A DNA stretch of 64,000 nt from Paracnuella aquatica (lineage in GTDB: Bacteria > Bacteroidota > Bacteroidia > Chitinophagales > Chitinophagaceae), in assembly GCF_003332885.2 (NCBI RefSeq), contig NZ_QOWJ01000014.1, positions 83,477 through 147,476 of the forward strand, read 5' to 3'. The notes beneath the pieces are model-generated. The model was not told where the DNA came from and did not search any database. It worked only from the letters and a program-made list of their open reading frames with translations. Numbering within the stretch: the first letter of the stretch is position 1; every line of letters begins with the position of its first letter. Shown one piece after another: positions 34,210 to 43,277 of the stretch. The position numbers and the translations under genes are program-made.

Positions 34210-34480
34210 ACAATTCAAGGATAAACATTATGGCAAACACGGCACTGCCGAACGTGACGCATTGGAAGCCGGTTATGAAACCTTTAAACTCGGTGCGCTA
34301 CTTCATGAAGCCAGGCTGGAAAAAGGGCTTACCCAAGAAGAACTTGCAGAAAAAGTGGGCACTACAAAATCATACATTTCTAAGATTGAAAATGACGTAA
34401 AGGAAGTGCGGTTGTCAACCCTGCAACGAATTGTTGAAGTTGGCCTAGGCGGACGAGTAAAACTTTCAATACAGGTTTAG
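34175..34480 (+). CDS. XRE-family antitoxin (HigA type)
   Basis: A 101-residue protein that begins MKTKKSNTTTLEQFKDKHYG and contains a helix-turn-helix (LHEARLEKGLTQEELAEKVG, then TTKSYISKIENDVKEVRLST) of the XRE/Cro type near residues 46-95. It should neutralise the adjacent toxin and repress the operon. The internal ATG was chosen because the upstream reading frame lies inside the toxin gene in another phase and is not homologous. Toxin and antitoxin overlap by 35 bases, implying coupled translation. Confidence 0.82.
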   Translation: MKTKKSNTTTLEQFKDKHYGKHGTAERDALEAGYETFKLGALLHEARLEKGLTQEELAEKVGTTKSYISKIENDVKEVRLSTLQRIVEVGLGGRVKLSIQV

Positions 34481-34590
34481 TTGCGAACATGAGCACTCCG
34501 GTCAACTGCTGTTGTGTCACTCACTTGTGCGTCCGGTAACGCCATTCAACTCTTCCAGCATTCGTCATTGAAGCATCAGGAATGGCTAAA

Positions 34591-34620
34591 ACAGGAACAG
34601 CCTCCTGCAATGCCGAAGGC
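34591..34620. terminator. Hairpin after the toxin-antitoxin operon
   Basis: GGAACAGCC pairs with GGCTGTTC around a roughly 15-base loop. It is followed by TATATAAAATG with no proper T run, so termination is uncertain. Confidence 0.4.
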
Positions 34621-34644
34621 TGTTCTATATAAAATGATATCACC

Positions 34645-35148
34645 TTAATTCAAGTTACTTCCTCCTTTCGGCTGCACCCAAAACTCATCTCGCCAGCCGC
34701 CACAGCTAGGCATTTCATCGGCCAGCGCTGCTTCAATCGCCGTCATCTGTTCCGCAGTTGCAATCTGCTCGATCAGTGGAAACAATTGCCGCTCTTCAAA
34801 ACGTATATGATAGTTCACGATTTGCGCCAACCGCTCCATTGCCGGCAACGAAGGCTTGCGCATGATCTCGGCAAACTTGTCGGCGATGGCTTCGTGCTCT
34901 TCCAGCATTTTTTCCATCATTGGGTGCAAAGGTCCCAGTATCGGCAGCAAGTCAGCTTCCTCTTTTTGAAAATGTGCCGCAAAATGACTGGCCCAGCTCC
35001 AGGTACAAAAACGGGCAATGCGTTCCTTGGCTATTCCCAGCTTAATGCCCTGGCGGATCTTCCATACAAATAACAACCCGTCGTGGTGCTCGCGGCTCAG
35101 CGGCGCCAGTTCTTTACTTCGTTTGATTGGTGTAACTGCTGTTGGCAT
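34645..35148 (-). CDS. Hemerythrin-like cation-binding protein
   Basis: A 167-residue four-helix hemerythrin-domain protein. Candidate iron ligands are the His residues in LSREHHDGLL, the helix with HFAAHFQKEEADLL, EEHEAIADKFAE and NYHIRFEERQLFP. It probably binds a di-iron centre and senses or carries O2 or NO. The start at 35148 is supported by a perfect TAnnTTTG box ending four bases before the ATG, so the message is leaderless. A longer frame would start inside the promoter. Confidence 0.85.
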   Translation of the reverse strand: MPTAVTPIKRSKELAPLSREHHDGLLFVWKIRQGIKLGIAKERIARFCTWSWASHFAAHFQKEEADLLPILGPLHPMMEKMLEEHEAIADKFAEIMRKPSLPAMERLAQIVNYHIRFEERQLFPLIEQIATAEQMTAIEAALADEMPSCGGWRDEFWVQPKGGSNLN

Positions 35149-35152
35149 GGTG

Positions 35153-35160
35153 CAAAGGTA
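35153..35160 (-). promoter_or_regulatory. TAnnTTTG -7 box of the hemerythrin gene
   Basis: TACCTTTG ends four bases before the ATG at 35148, one of the clearest leaderless arrangements in the window. Confidence 0.75.
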
Positions 35161-35244
35161 GGCAGGCAAGCCGCTTCTGCGGCCTGAGCCTTGTCGGTTT
35201 GAGGCAAGATATAAGTCAGTTTTCACATTCCGTAACCCAAAAAA

Positions 35245-35270
35245 ATGGCCGCAGCAATTGCTGCGGCCAT
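35245..35270 (-). terminator. Terminator of the giant T9SS cargo gene
   Basis: A perfect 26-bp palindrome with arms ATGGCCGCAGCAA, followed on the minus strand by seven T. It lies 20 bases after the stop codon. Confidence 0.85.
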
Positions 35271-35289
35271 GGTGCTATCATGCGCCTAT

Positions 35290-38200
35290 TTATCTAATCA
35301 AGGTGACCGTTCCCTTGCGATACACCGGCCCGCAATTGGTGGTGGCTCTTAGCTGGTACACAAACACCTCGCTTCGCATTTTCTGTCCTTTAAAGGTGCC
35401 ATCCCAACACTGGGTTGGGTCGTTGGTTTGGTACACCAGATTGCCCCATCTGCTGTAAATGGAAAGCTGCAGGTCTTTCACGGCTCCCCAGGTTGCCACG
35501 CCAAAGCAATCGTTCATGCCATCGCCATTGGGTGTAAATGCATTGGGCAAATTGTACTCGCCGGGGCCGGGTGCCACCACCACCTGCACCGAGCTTTCTG
35601 CCGAACAACCTTTGTCGGTAGTAACCCGCACAGTGTAGAGCGTGGTCGATGAAGGCGCCGCAACAGGGTTGGCCAGTCTCGGGTTGTTCAGGCCGGTGGC
35701 CGGCGTCCACAGGTAAGTGGCGCCGCCGGTAGCAGCCAGCTTGGACACCCCGATGATACAGTTCACATCGTTTGATTTGGCCACCGTTACAGTGGGCAGC
35801 GGGTTCACCACAACCGTAGTTGTCACCGTATCAGTAAGGCCGCAAACGGTGTTGGTGATCACCACTTTATAGCTGGTAGTTACGTTGGGCCGCACTGTTT
35901 GGGTTGGGCTGGCAAGGTTGATTAAACCGGGTGCCGGCAGCCATTGATAAGTGTCGCCGCCGTAAGCTGTCATCGTAGTGCTGGCGCCAATACAAATCTG
36001 CGGGTTGGCTGGGTTTACACCAAACGGCGCCCTGGGTGTCACCGTCATATTCATGGTGGTGATCAGGCTGTCGCAACCCATAAAGTTGCGCAACGTATCC
36101 TGGTAAATGCCTGTGTTGCGCAGCACCCGCCCCGATGGCAGGGTGTAGGTTTTACCGGCGCACATACTATGGCTCAATTGCTCCCGCTTCACATCATAAA
36201 CTACCAGGTTCAGGCGGGTAATGAGGCTGTCGCAACCGATGGTGGTGCGGACCGTATCAATATAATTGCCCGATGCAGTAATCTTTCTTCCCGAAGGCAA
36301 CACGTATTCGGTGCCCGCACAGATCTGCCGCGATACATCCTGGCGTTTCAAAGTTTGCACAGTTAACCGCGTTGTAATAACACTATCGCAGCCTGTGCTG
36401 TTGGCAATCGTATCTACAAAGGTGCCGGCAGTCTGAACTACCCTACCCGATGGCAGGCGGGAACTGCCACCTTCGCATATGATCACACTACGGGTTACGG
36501 TGGGTAACGGATTAACTATTAGTTGGGTTATGGCAACAGAGTCGCAACCACCCGCGGTTTTGAAACTGTCTATATAAGTCCCGGCGGTGATCACAATACG
36601 CCCACCGGGCAATTTGAAAGTCTGGCCGGCACAAATGGTGGCATTCTGCGTGCTACGTAACACATCGGCAATAGTGAGCACGGTAGTAATGATGCTGTCG
36701 CAACCAGCGCGGGTGGTAAATGCCTCACGGTAAGTGCCGGCCTTGTCCACTACTTTACCAGAAGGCAAAGTATAAGTATTACCCGAACAAATGGCTGCAT
36801 TGATGCGGAGATCGTATGCGGCATTCACAGCCAGATTGAGCTTCGTAATGATGCTGTCGCAACCCGAAACATTGCGTACCGTATCGTTGTAATTACCGGT
36901 GGCAGCCACTACCACGCCGGAGGGTAGCGCATAAGTTTGGCCGGCACAAATTGAAGCAATTATGGTGTTGATCTTAGCCGCGGGACTAGGTGCAACCAAT
37001 ACCGAATCAACGCTGGTGCAACCATTGGCATCGGTTACCTGTAACCGTAATTTGCCGGTTTGTGCAGTGCTAACGGTGCGGGTGGTTTCGCCGCTGCTCC
37101 ATGCATAGGATGCAAAACCCGCTCCCCCATCCAGTTGAATGGCGCTGCCTTCGCACAGCGGCTGGTTGCCTGTAATTCTTGGCTGTGGCTTCGCCCGCTG
37201 CGTAATTGTTTTTGCAGGCGATTCGGCCCAGCAGCCGGCATCGTTTCGAACGCTTACTTTGAAAGAACCGCCCGCTTTCACCCAGATCTTTTGGGTGGTT
37301 TCGCCGGAGCTCCACAGGTAGCCCGCAAAGCCGTTGCCTGCATCCAGCTGCACACTATCGCCGGCGCAGAGGTTGGTGTTTCCGGTAATGGTTGTTTGCG
37401 GCGGTATGGTTTCGCCCACCACAATCGAATCGCGCAGCGTGCAATTGCTTACAGTGATATCGACCCAATAAGTGCCGCCCTGAGTGATCTTTCGGGTGGC
37501 GCCTGTTGCCCCATTATCCCAACGGTACCCCGATGCACCGCCCAGCGTTGCATTGAGGGTATGCCCGGCCGCGGTAAAGCACAATGTAGTGTCCGACCCA
37601 AGCGGCCGTGCATCTTCTGCGGTGGCCACCACAAAGCTGTCGCGAATGGAACAACCGTAAGCTTTTAACTCTACCCAATACGTGCCGGGTTGGCGCACAC
37701 TGATGGAGCTGCCCGTTTCGCCGGTGCTCCATTTGTATTGCTGTTCGCCCTGGCCGTGATAGCCCGAAAGGCTTACCGTTTCGCCGCAAAGCAACAGGTT
37801 TTGCAACGGCTTTTTCTGCAGCCCGCTGATGTACACGTTCACCGTATCGGTAGCCACGCAGCCTTTGTAGGTGACCTTGCCAATGATCTGGCGATAGCCG
37901 GTGCCCTGTACTTTAAAGAGCGAATCGGTACCGCCATAATTCCACCAATAAGTTGCGTCCTTATGCGATGTTGCCCGAAGTGTTACCTCGGAACCAGGCG
38001 TACACAAATTCAGGTCTTCGCCCAGGTTTAGGTAGGGACGGCCCGGCACCATTACGGTTGCTTCGGTAGTGTCTTTTTCACCGCAGGTGGTGTTTTCTAC
38101 AATCAGCCGCACTTTGTAATTTTTATCGGTGGGTAGCGCAGGGAAGAAATGCGCCGGAGAAACTTCGTCGGAAGTTTTGTTGTTGTAACCAAAATCCCAA

Positions 38201-41200
38201 CTGTACTTAATGGAGGAACCATAAGTGGAGAAATTCACCAACCGCACGGCAGTATCTTTCAAGCAATCAAACTCGGTTTGGAAGTTTGCATTGACCAAAC
38301 AGGGCGGTGGCGGCGAACATTTAGCCAGGTGTTTAATGGCGTTCAGTTTCAGCGTAATGTCGCCGGTAACCACAGCGCCGTTTTTCAATACCGGCGTAAG
38401 CACCTGTATAAAATAGCTGCGGCCCGGTGCCAGGCATTCGTATGTGTTTTGGGTGAGGGCATCCTGCACACAGCTTTGCTCCTGCATGGCGCCACAGTCG
38501 CCGGTCATCATCCGGTATTTGATATCAGACGAAGCAGCGTTGGTATTTTCTACAATAAATGCGGTTACATCCAGCGTGTCTTTACCGGTGATATCGATGC
38601 GGAACCAGGATGATTTGTATTTCGAAGTTTCAACTCCTGCAGGGCAGGTAAGTTTTGGGCCAAACTCGCCGTAATCGGTGCCGATGGTGTGGCAATCCAC
38701 GATCACTTTTGCATCGCTTTGACCAGCGCCTGTAACCTTTGCTACGAGCGGCGCACTGCAAAAATCACCGGCCTGTTCTATGATCTCTATCTCGGGATAC
38801 ACTTCCTCGTTCAACCGGTTACAACCGGTGAGGAACAAGTAGTATGTGCCTTTGGTAACACAGGTTTGTCCCCAATAAGATCCATCCTGGTAAATAGTGG
38901 AGGTGTATGTTTCCCGCTCCAGTCCTTTGTCGGTTGAATCGCCTTTAATGGCTTCGCGGTATAGGTTTACATCGTTGTAGTAATACCCGTCGTATGGCTT
39001 GTTGGTGCGGATGCGGTAGCGAATATTGCCGGTAACGTTTACCGTGAATTTATACCACAGGGTTCTGGTGGCGCAGGACTGGTAACCATGACTTTTGGGA
39101 TCGGTTTCATCGGCAGTGGCACAGGAGTAATTATCCTTCGGCCCTTTTACAATTTTGCCCGGCGCAATCAGGCCCATATCACCGGCGGTGGAATAGTGAT
39201 CAAATTTTGCGGCAACAGAATTGATGGAATCCAGCAGCAACTCCACCTCTACCTGGCTGTTTGGATACATTTCAAACTGGTGCCCATACCACCATGGGTT
39301 GCGGTTTTCAACAACAATGTAATACCGTTCGGGAGTGGTGTTACATGGGTCGCGGTAAAACTTGATCTCCTCGGTACCATAGCAATAATAAGTGGAGTTG
39401 TTGCGCTCCAGGAAAGTAAGTCCTTTGGCAAGCGTTGAATCTACCTGTCCATTAGCCACTACCTGATCGAATGGCAGCGAACCGTCCACATCACTTTTAT
39501 ACACCGCATACCCATATTGATGCGCCTTGCCTGCGGTTTTATTTTTTACTTTAACATGCACCCAACCACCTTTATCTACCACAAAGGTGTACCAAAGGTT
39601 GCGGCGTGGTATATAAGGCGAGCCCGGGCTGGTGGGTTGTGTATAAAGCCCTGCATTGTTGCCAGCAGTGTAAATAGCTGGTGCGTAAGATGTATAACAA
39701 GCCATATCTACCGGATCACGTTCCTGAGCGCCGGTGGTGCAGTAAAAGAAATCGTTGCTGGGTGCCCGGCCGCTGTTCAATGGATTGACGTCGCCTTTTT
39801 TGCCTTTGTGCCAGGCGCTATCGGCAGTAAGCACACCAAAATCATAAGCCTTGGCTGCATGATCAAATCGCGAATAGCCAACCTGATCGACGTAAATACG
39901 CGGCGTAACCGAGCTACAGATATGATTATCTCCAGCAAAAATGACAAGGGTATAAGTGCCCGGCTGCAGTTTACATAATTCAATGAGTCCATCAGAAGAC
40001 AAACAGGTTTGGATGGGCGTTGCCGTTTTCATAGCAACGGAGTCCTTGCGTACATCGAGGTCGTAAACGGCGCCGAAATAGTTGTTGGTGCGGATGGCTA
40101 CGTAAGCTTCCTGCGTTGTTTGAAAAACATAATACGCAATCCTGTTTACGGAGTTGTTGCAGGCAGCAGCATAAAAATGTGCAGTATCAACCGAGCAATC
40201 AAAGTACTCGGTGGGCAAGGTGTAGGTAGTGTCGGTGCGGGGATAAGCAGCAGTGCTGCCCACGCGGCTACCCCATTTGATCTGGAAGGGCTTTTTGGTG
40301 GCGGCATCAACGGCTGCTTTGTGCGGCCTGTTGTAATCGGGGTCTTCGCAGGGCTGTGTAATAACGATGGTTACTTTATCCGATTGAAAAATATCGCCGC
40401 CATAACCATTGTGGGTTACATCGCGCAGCGGCTCGCTGTAGCTTGGGCCTACGCCGTAGGTAACAACAGTGTACCAACCTGCGGGCAGGGTACCACACCG
40501 GCCACCGTTTCCGGATGCCTGGTTGTTGAAGCCGTTCCATTGGCTACCGGCTAGATTCAACCCGGCTACACCGTCGGTGGCTTTTCCGGTAAACAGGCGC
40601 ATTTTGCCCGTCTGCGTCCATCCACATTCAGCATAATGCGAATTGTATATCTGTACCGAAGTTGCTTTTTCTAAATAAAACTGGCGGTAAATGGCTTTTG
40701 TTGCAGTGAAATCACCAATCTTCAGCGGCGCCAGTCCATCAATGGTAATGGCGTTGTCGAAACAATCAAAACGGTCTTCCAACGAAACCAGGGTGTTACC
40801 ATATTTTTTGGAAGAATCCAGCAACGAGCCCATGTTTTGTGCCTTTGCCGGCGCATTGAACCGCGTGGCAACTTTCTGGAGTTGGATGTTGGGTTGGTCG
40901 GCCACACCTACATCACCATCACCACCAAAACTAACATATGTATATGCACCCGGCACCACGCAGGCCCGCGTTCCGTAACAGTTCTGATGTGTTACACATT
41001 CGGTGTGCTTATCCAGCCCTTTTAAAATTTTTGGGAATGTAAATGCATTTTGTGATGCAGCCAACTGGTCGGCGGCACCCTCAAATAATTTATAACGTAG
41101 CTGCCAGCGCTGGTTTGTAAAATTAACTATGCCTGAATCCTGTACCAGAAACTCGCGGTACATAGCTTTTGTCGCTGTAGCGCTATGACTAGTTGCGCAA

Positions 41201-42882
41201 TTTACACTATCAGGAAGCACGGTCGGCTCACAGCCAAAAGTATCGGCCACCGCCTTGTACTCCACCCCTGGCGTTAATGCCTTCATTACCCCTGCTACTT
41301 TATTGATGGCATCGAAAGCATCTTTATTTCTTAAACTGAATTTATTCACCGGTTGCAAGGAATATACCTGCATGTTAAGATCAACACGGGTGCCCAGATG
41401 TGTTTGCAGGCAAAGCGGATTAGTACTGTTGCCCATCGATGCATAATAAATTTTACGCGAAACGACTGTATCTGTACCCAATACCTGCAGCGTATAAGTG
41501 CCCGCCGGCAAGCACTCTACGGTAGCATTATAAACAAACTCCGTCACCATATCATCTTTGGTCAGGGTTTTACAATCCGCCGTCAGGTTTTTATTGTACA
41601 ATCGCAATAGGTAAGTGCCATTTTCGCACCAGGAGCTGCTTCCGGTAAAATTCACCTTGGAAGTGGTAGTGAGTGTAAACGTGAAAAAAGTGCTCAAATT
41701 ATATTTGCGTCCGTTGGCTTCCACGCCGGCTGAAGGCTGCGCATAAGCGCATGGATGTTGTGCATGACGGCTGTTGCAGGCAAGGTAATCTGTGGCCGTG
41801 GTGGTTTCGCCGTTGGCATCCACTTTTAAATTTCCAAGTTTATTGGCTGCTGCCACTTTGGAGAGCACTGCTTCCGGGCCTTTGGTTGGTGCAACGCCGC
41901 CAAACGCAATGGCGAGCCGAACCTTTGCATTGAATTCTTCTTTATAAAATAATTGGACGGTGTAGGTAGTGTTTGGTTCCAGTTCACCGCATTTATAAGT
42001 TTTATAATCGGCATAGTAGTGCTCGGTTACTAGGCTGTCGCAGCCGCCTACCGCGGTCAGTGATGAAGGCGCAGTGGTTTTTGCATTGCCTTTATACAAT
42101 CGGTAGCCAAATACATTCTTCGGTGTGCCGTATTCGTGGCGGGCCAGCATCACCGACAGGTAATCGAAATAAGCAGGCGTGGTAAACGTGTGCCAGGTGC
42201 TGCGGGTAAAATCCATTTTTTTAGTACCCACCTGGCAAAACTCGGCCGCATCATCTACCGATTGGCATTCTACTTCATAATCCACATGGGTTACATAGTT
42301 AGTGAGCTTACCAAATTCGTAGGCGCCGGATGGCTTGTCGTAAGGCGCCGGAGAGCCCTCGCCCAATTCCAGTTGCACCGACAGCACGCCGTTGGCGCTG
42401 TTTTTAGCCGACACCTGTACCAGGTATTCGCCGGGCTCCACGCAGGGATGAAAGGTTTCACCAAACAGCGCAATCGGCGTTAACTTGTCGCTGATCTCTG
42501 TATTGGCAGGCACACAGCTCTTGGTTTTATACACCGTAAAACCTACATCGCCGGCGGCAATGGCAATGCCCGGTTGTTTTAATGTAACACGAACGCTGCG
42601 GGTGGTGGGCGTTGAAAATTTGAACCAGATGGTTTTATCGGTTTGGCTGGCCACCAGGATAGCCGGCGCAAATGTTTCGCCGGTTTGTTTGGTGGCTTTT
42701 GAAATATCTACGTCTGTAGAAAGAAACTTACCCAGTTTATAACCGCCTTCCGGAATGGTTATGGTTTGTGCCGAAGCGCAGGCGTCATTGGCTGGTTGTG
42801 CCGATGCCACCAAGCCGGTGCACAATAAAAAAAACAGCAGGTAGCAGCATAAAGCAGTTGCTCTGGAGCAAAGGGTCGTCAT
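35290..42882 (-). CDS. Giant secreted T9SS type B-sorted surface protein
   Basis: A 2,530-residue exported protein with a signal peptide ending near ASAQ. Residues about 30-1510 hold many cysteine-paired, beta-rich repeats of about 150-200 residues (recurrent AYDFGVL, FTVY, CLPPGTY-like endings such as CLPAGTYTLQV). A PKD domain is near 1520-1610 (SIKYSWDFGYNNKTS). Four Ig-like units follow with YxWxxGxT cores (YKWSTGETG, YRWDNGATG, YLWSSGETT, YAWSSGETT). Then come six repeats with LPSG...AGTY...GCDS (about 1970-2270) and further Ig-like modules. The C-terminal FTPNGDGMNDCF at about 2447 opens the gliding-motility-associated type B sorting domain, recognised by the type IX secretion system. 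Likely an adhesin or gliding-related surface protein. Confidence 0.88.
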   Translation of the reverse strand: MTTLCSRATALCCYLLFFLLCTGLVASAQPANDACASAQTITIPEGGYKLGKFLSTDVDISKATKQTGETFAPAILVASQTDKTIWFKFSTPTTRSVRVTLKQPGIAIAAGDVGFTVYKTKSCVPANTEISDKLTPIALFGETFHPCVEPGEYLVQVSAKNSANGVLSVQLELGEGSPAPYDKPSGAYEFGKLTNYVTHVDYEVECQSVDDAAEFCQVGTKKMDFTRSTWHTFTTPAYFDYLSVMLARHEYGTPKNVFGYRLYKGNAKTTAPSSLTAVGGCDSLVTEHYYADYKTYKCGELEPNTTYTVQLFYKEEFNAKVRLAIAFGGVAPTKGPEAVLSKVAAANKLGNLKVDANGETTTATDYLACNSRHAQHPCAYAQPSAGVEANGRKYNLSTFFTFTLTTTSKVNFTGSSSWCENGTYLLRLYNKNLTADCKTLTKDDMVTEFVYNATVECLPAGTYTLQVLGTDTVVSRKIYYASMGNSTNPLCLQTHLGTRVDLNMQVYSLQPVNKFSLRNKDAFDAINKVAGVMKALTPGVEYKAVADTFGCEPTVLPDSVNCATSHSATATKAMYREFLVQDSGIVNFTNQRWQLRYKLFEGAADQLAASQNAFTFPKILKGLDKHTECVTHQNCYGTRACVVPGAYTYVSFGGDGDVGVADQPNIQLQKVATRFNAPAKAQNMGSLLDSSKKYGNTLVSLEDRFDCFDNAITIDGLAPLKIGDFTATKAIYRQFYLEKATSVQIYNSHYAECGWTQTGKMRLFTGKATDGVAGLNLAGSQWNGFNNQASGNGGRCGTLPAGWYTVVTYGVGPSYSEPLRDVTHNGYGGDIFQSDKVTIVITQPCEDPDYNRPHKAAVDAATKKPFQIKWGSRVGSTAAYPRTDTTYTLPTEYFDCSVDTAHFYAAACNNSVNRIAYYVFQTTQEAYVAIRTNNYFGAVYDLDVRKDSVAMKTATPIQTCLSSDGLIELCKLQPGTYTLVIFAGDNHICSSVTPRIYVDQVGYSRFDHAAKAYDFGVLTADSAWHKGKKGDVNPLNSGRAPSNDFFYCTTGAQERDPVDMACYTSYAPAIYTAGNNAGLYTQPTSPGSPYIPRRNLWYTFVVDKGGWVHVKVKNKTAGKAHQYGYAVYKSDVDGSLPFDQVVANGQVDSTLAKGLTFLERNNSTYYCYGTEEIKFYRDPCNTTPERYYIVVENRNPWWYGHQFEMYPNSQVEVELLLDSINSVAAKFDHYSTAGDMGLIAPGKIVKGPKDNYSCATADETDPKSHGYQSCATRTLWYKFTVNVTGNIRYRIRTNKPYDGYYYNDVNLYREAIKGDSTDKGLERETYTSTIYQDGSYWGQTCVTKGTYYLFLTGCNRLNEEVYPEIEIIEQAGDFCSAPLVAKVTGAGQSDAKVIVDCHTIGTDYGEFGPKLTCPAGVETSKYKSSWFRIDITGKDTLDVTAFIVENTNAASSDIKYRMMTGDCGAMQEQSCVQDALTQNTYECLAPGRSYFIQVLTPVLKNGAVVTGDITLKLNAIKHLAKCSPPPPCLVNANFQTEFDCLKDTAVRLVNFSTYGSSIKYSWDFGYNNKTSDEVSPAHFFPALPTDKNYKVRLIVENTTCGEKDTTEATVMVPGRPYLNLGEDLNLCTPGSEVTLRATSHKDATYWWNYGGTDSLFKVQGTGYRQIIGKVTYKGCVATDTVNVYISGLQKKPLQNLLLCGETVSLSGYHGQGEQQYKWSTGETGSSISVRQPGTYWVELKAYGCSIRDSFVVATAEDARPLGSDTTLCFTAAGHTLNATLGGASGYRWDNGATGATRKITQGGTYWVDITVSNCTLRDSIVVGETIPPQTTITGNTNLCAGDSVQLDAGNGFAGYLWSSGETTQKIWVKAGGSFKVSVRNDAGCWAESPAKTITQRAKPQPRITGNQPLCEGSAIQLDGGAGFASYAWSSGETTRTVSTAQTGKLRLQVTDANGCTSVDSVLVAPSPAAKINTIIASICAGQTYALPSGVVVAATGNYNDTVRNVSGCDSIITKLNLAVNAAYDLRINAAICSGNTYTLPSGKVVDKAGTYREAFTTRAGCDSIITTVLTIADVLRSTQNATICAGQTFKLPGGRIVITAGTYIDSFKTAGGCDSVAITQLIVNPLPTVTRSVIICEGGSSRLPSGRVVQTAGTFVDTIANSTGCDSVITTRLTVQTLKRQDVSRQICAGTEYVLPSGRKITASGNYIDTVRTTIGCDSLITRLNLVVYDVKREQLSHSMCAGKTYTLPSGRVLRNTGIYQDTLRNFMGCDSLITTMNMTVTPRAPFGVNPANPQICIGASTTMTAYGGDTYQWLPAPGLINLASPTQTVRPNVTTSYKVVITNTVCGLTDTVTTTVVVNPLPTVTVAKSNDVNCIIGVSKLAATGGATYLWTPATGLNNPRLANPVAAPSSTTLYTVRVTTDKGCSAESSVQVVVAPGPGEYNLPNAFTPNGDGMNDCFGVATWGAVKDLQLSIYSRWGNLVYQTNDPTQCWDGTFKGQKMRSEVFVYQLRATTNCGPVYRKGTVTLIR

Positions 42883-43277
42883 AAACTAATCAGTTGGTTT
42901 GGCAACACTGGAGCATGCTGGTCCCTTGCCTCAATCGGACAGTACACAGCCCATGCATCATCAATCGGCACAAACAGGAAACATCAAAATCGCTGGATCA
43001 CTGGGTAGTACAAGGGTCGGCTTATGCAGCAGGTTATCGGAAACAGTTGTTCGTCTTAAAGCAGAACAAAAAAAAGGAAATTCAATGTCGTTTGCAACGT
43101 GGTTTAACCCAACCGGCGAAAAAATTAGGATAAAAGGCAATAAGTAATTGAGAATGAATTATGATTTTTTTCCATCACACATAGCTGTCGCAATAATATG
43201 GCTCAATAACAGCATTTTTATCAGTGATGGGGACCGATGCCAGGAAAATAAAAGGCGGATAAAAAGTAGAAGAACGC
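42883..43277. other. 395-base gap upstream of the giant gene
   Basis: No gene is supported. A short heptad-like tract (GGATAAA, AGGCAAT, AAGTAAT) lies near 43128-43150 without an opposing arm. The promoter of the giant gene must lie here, but no perfect TAnnTTTG box is seen. Confidence 0.45.
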
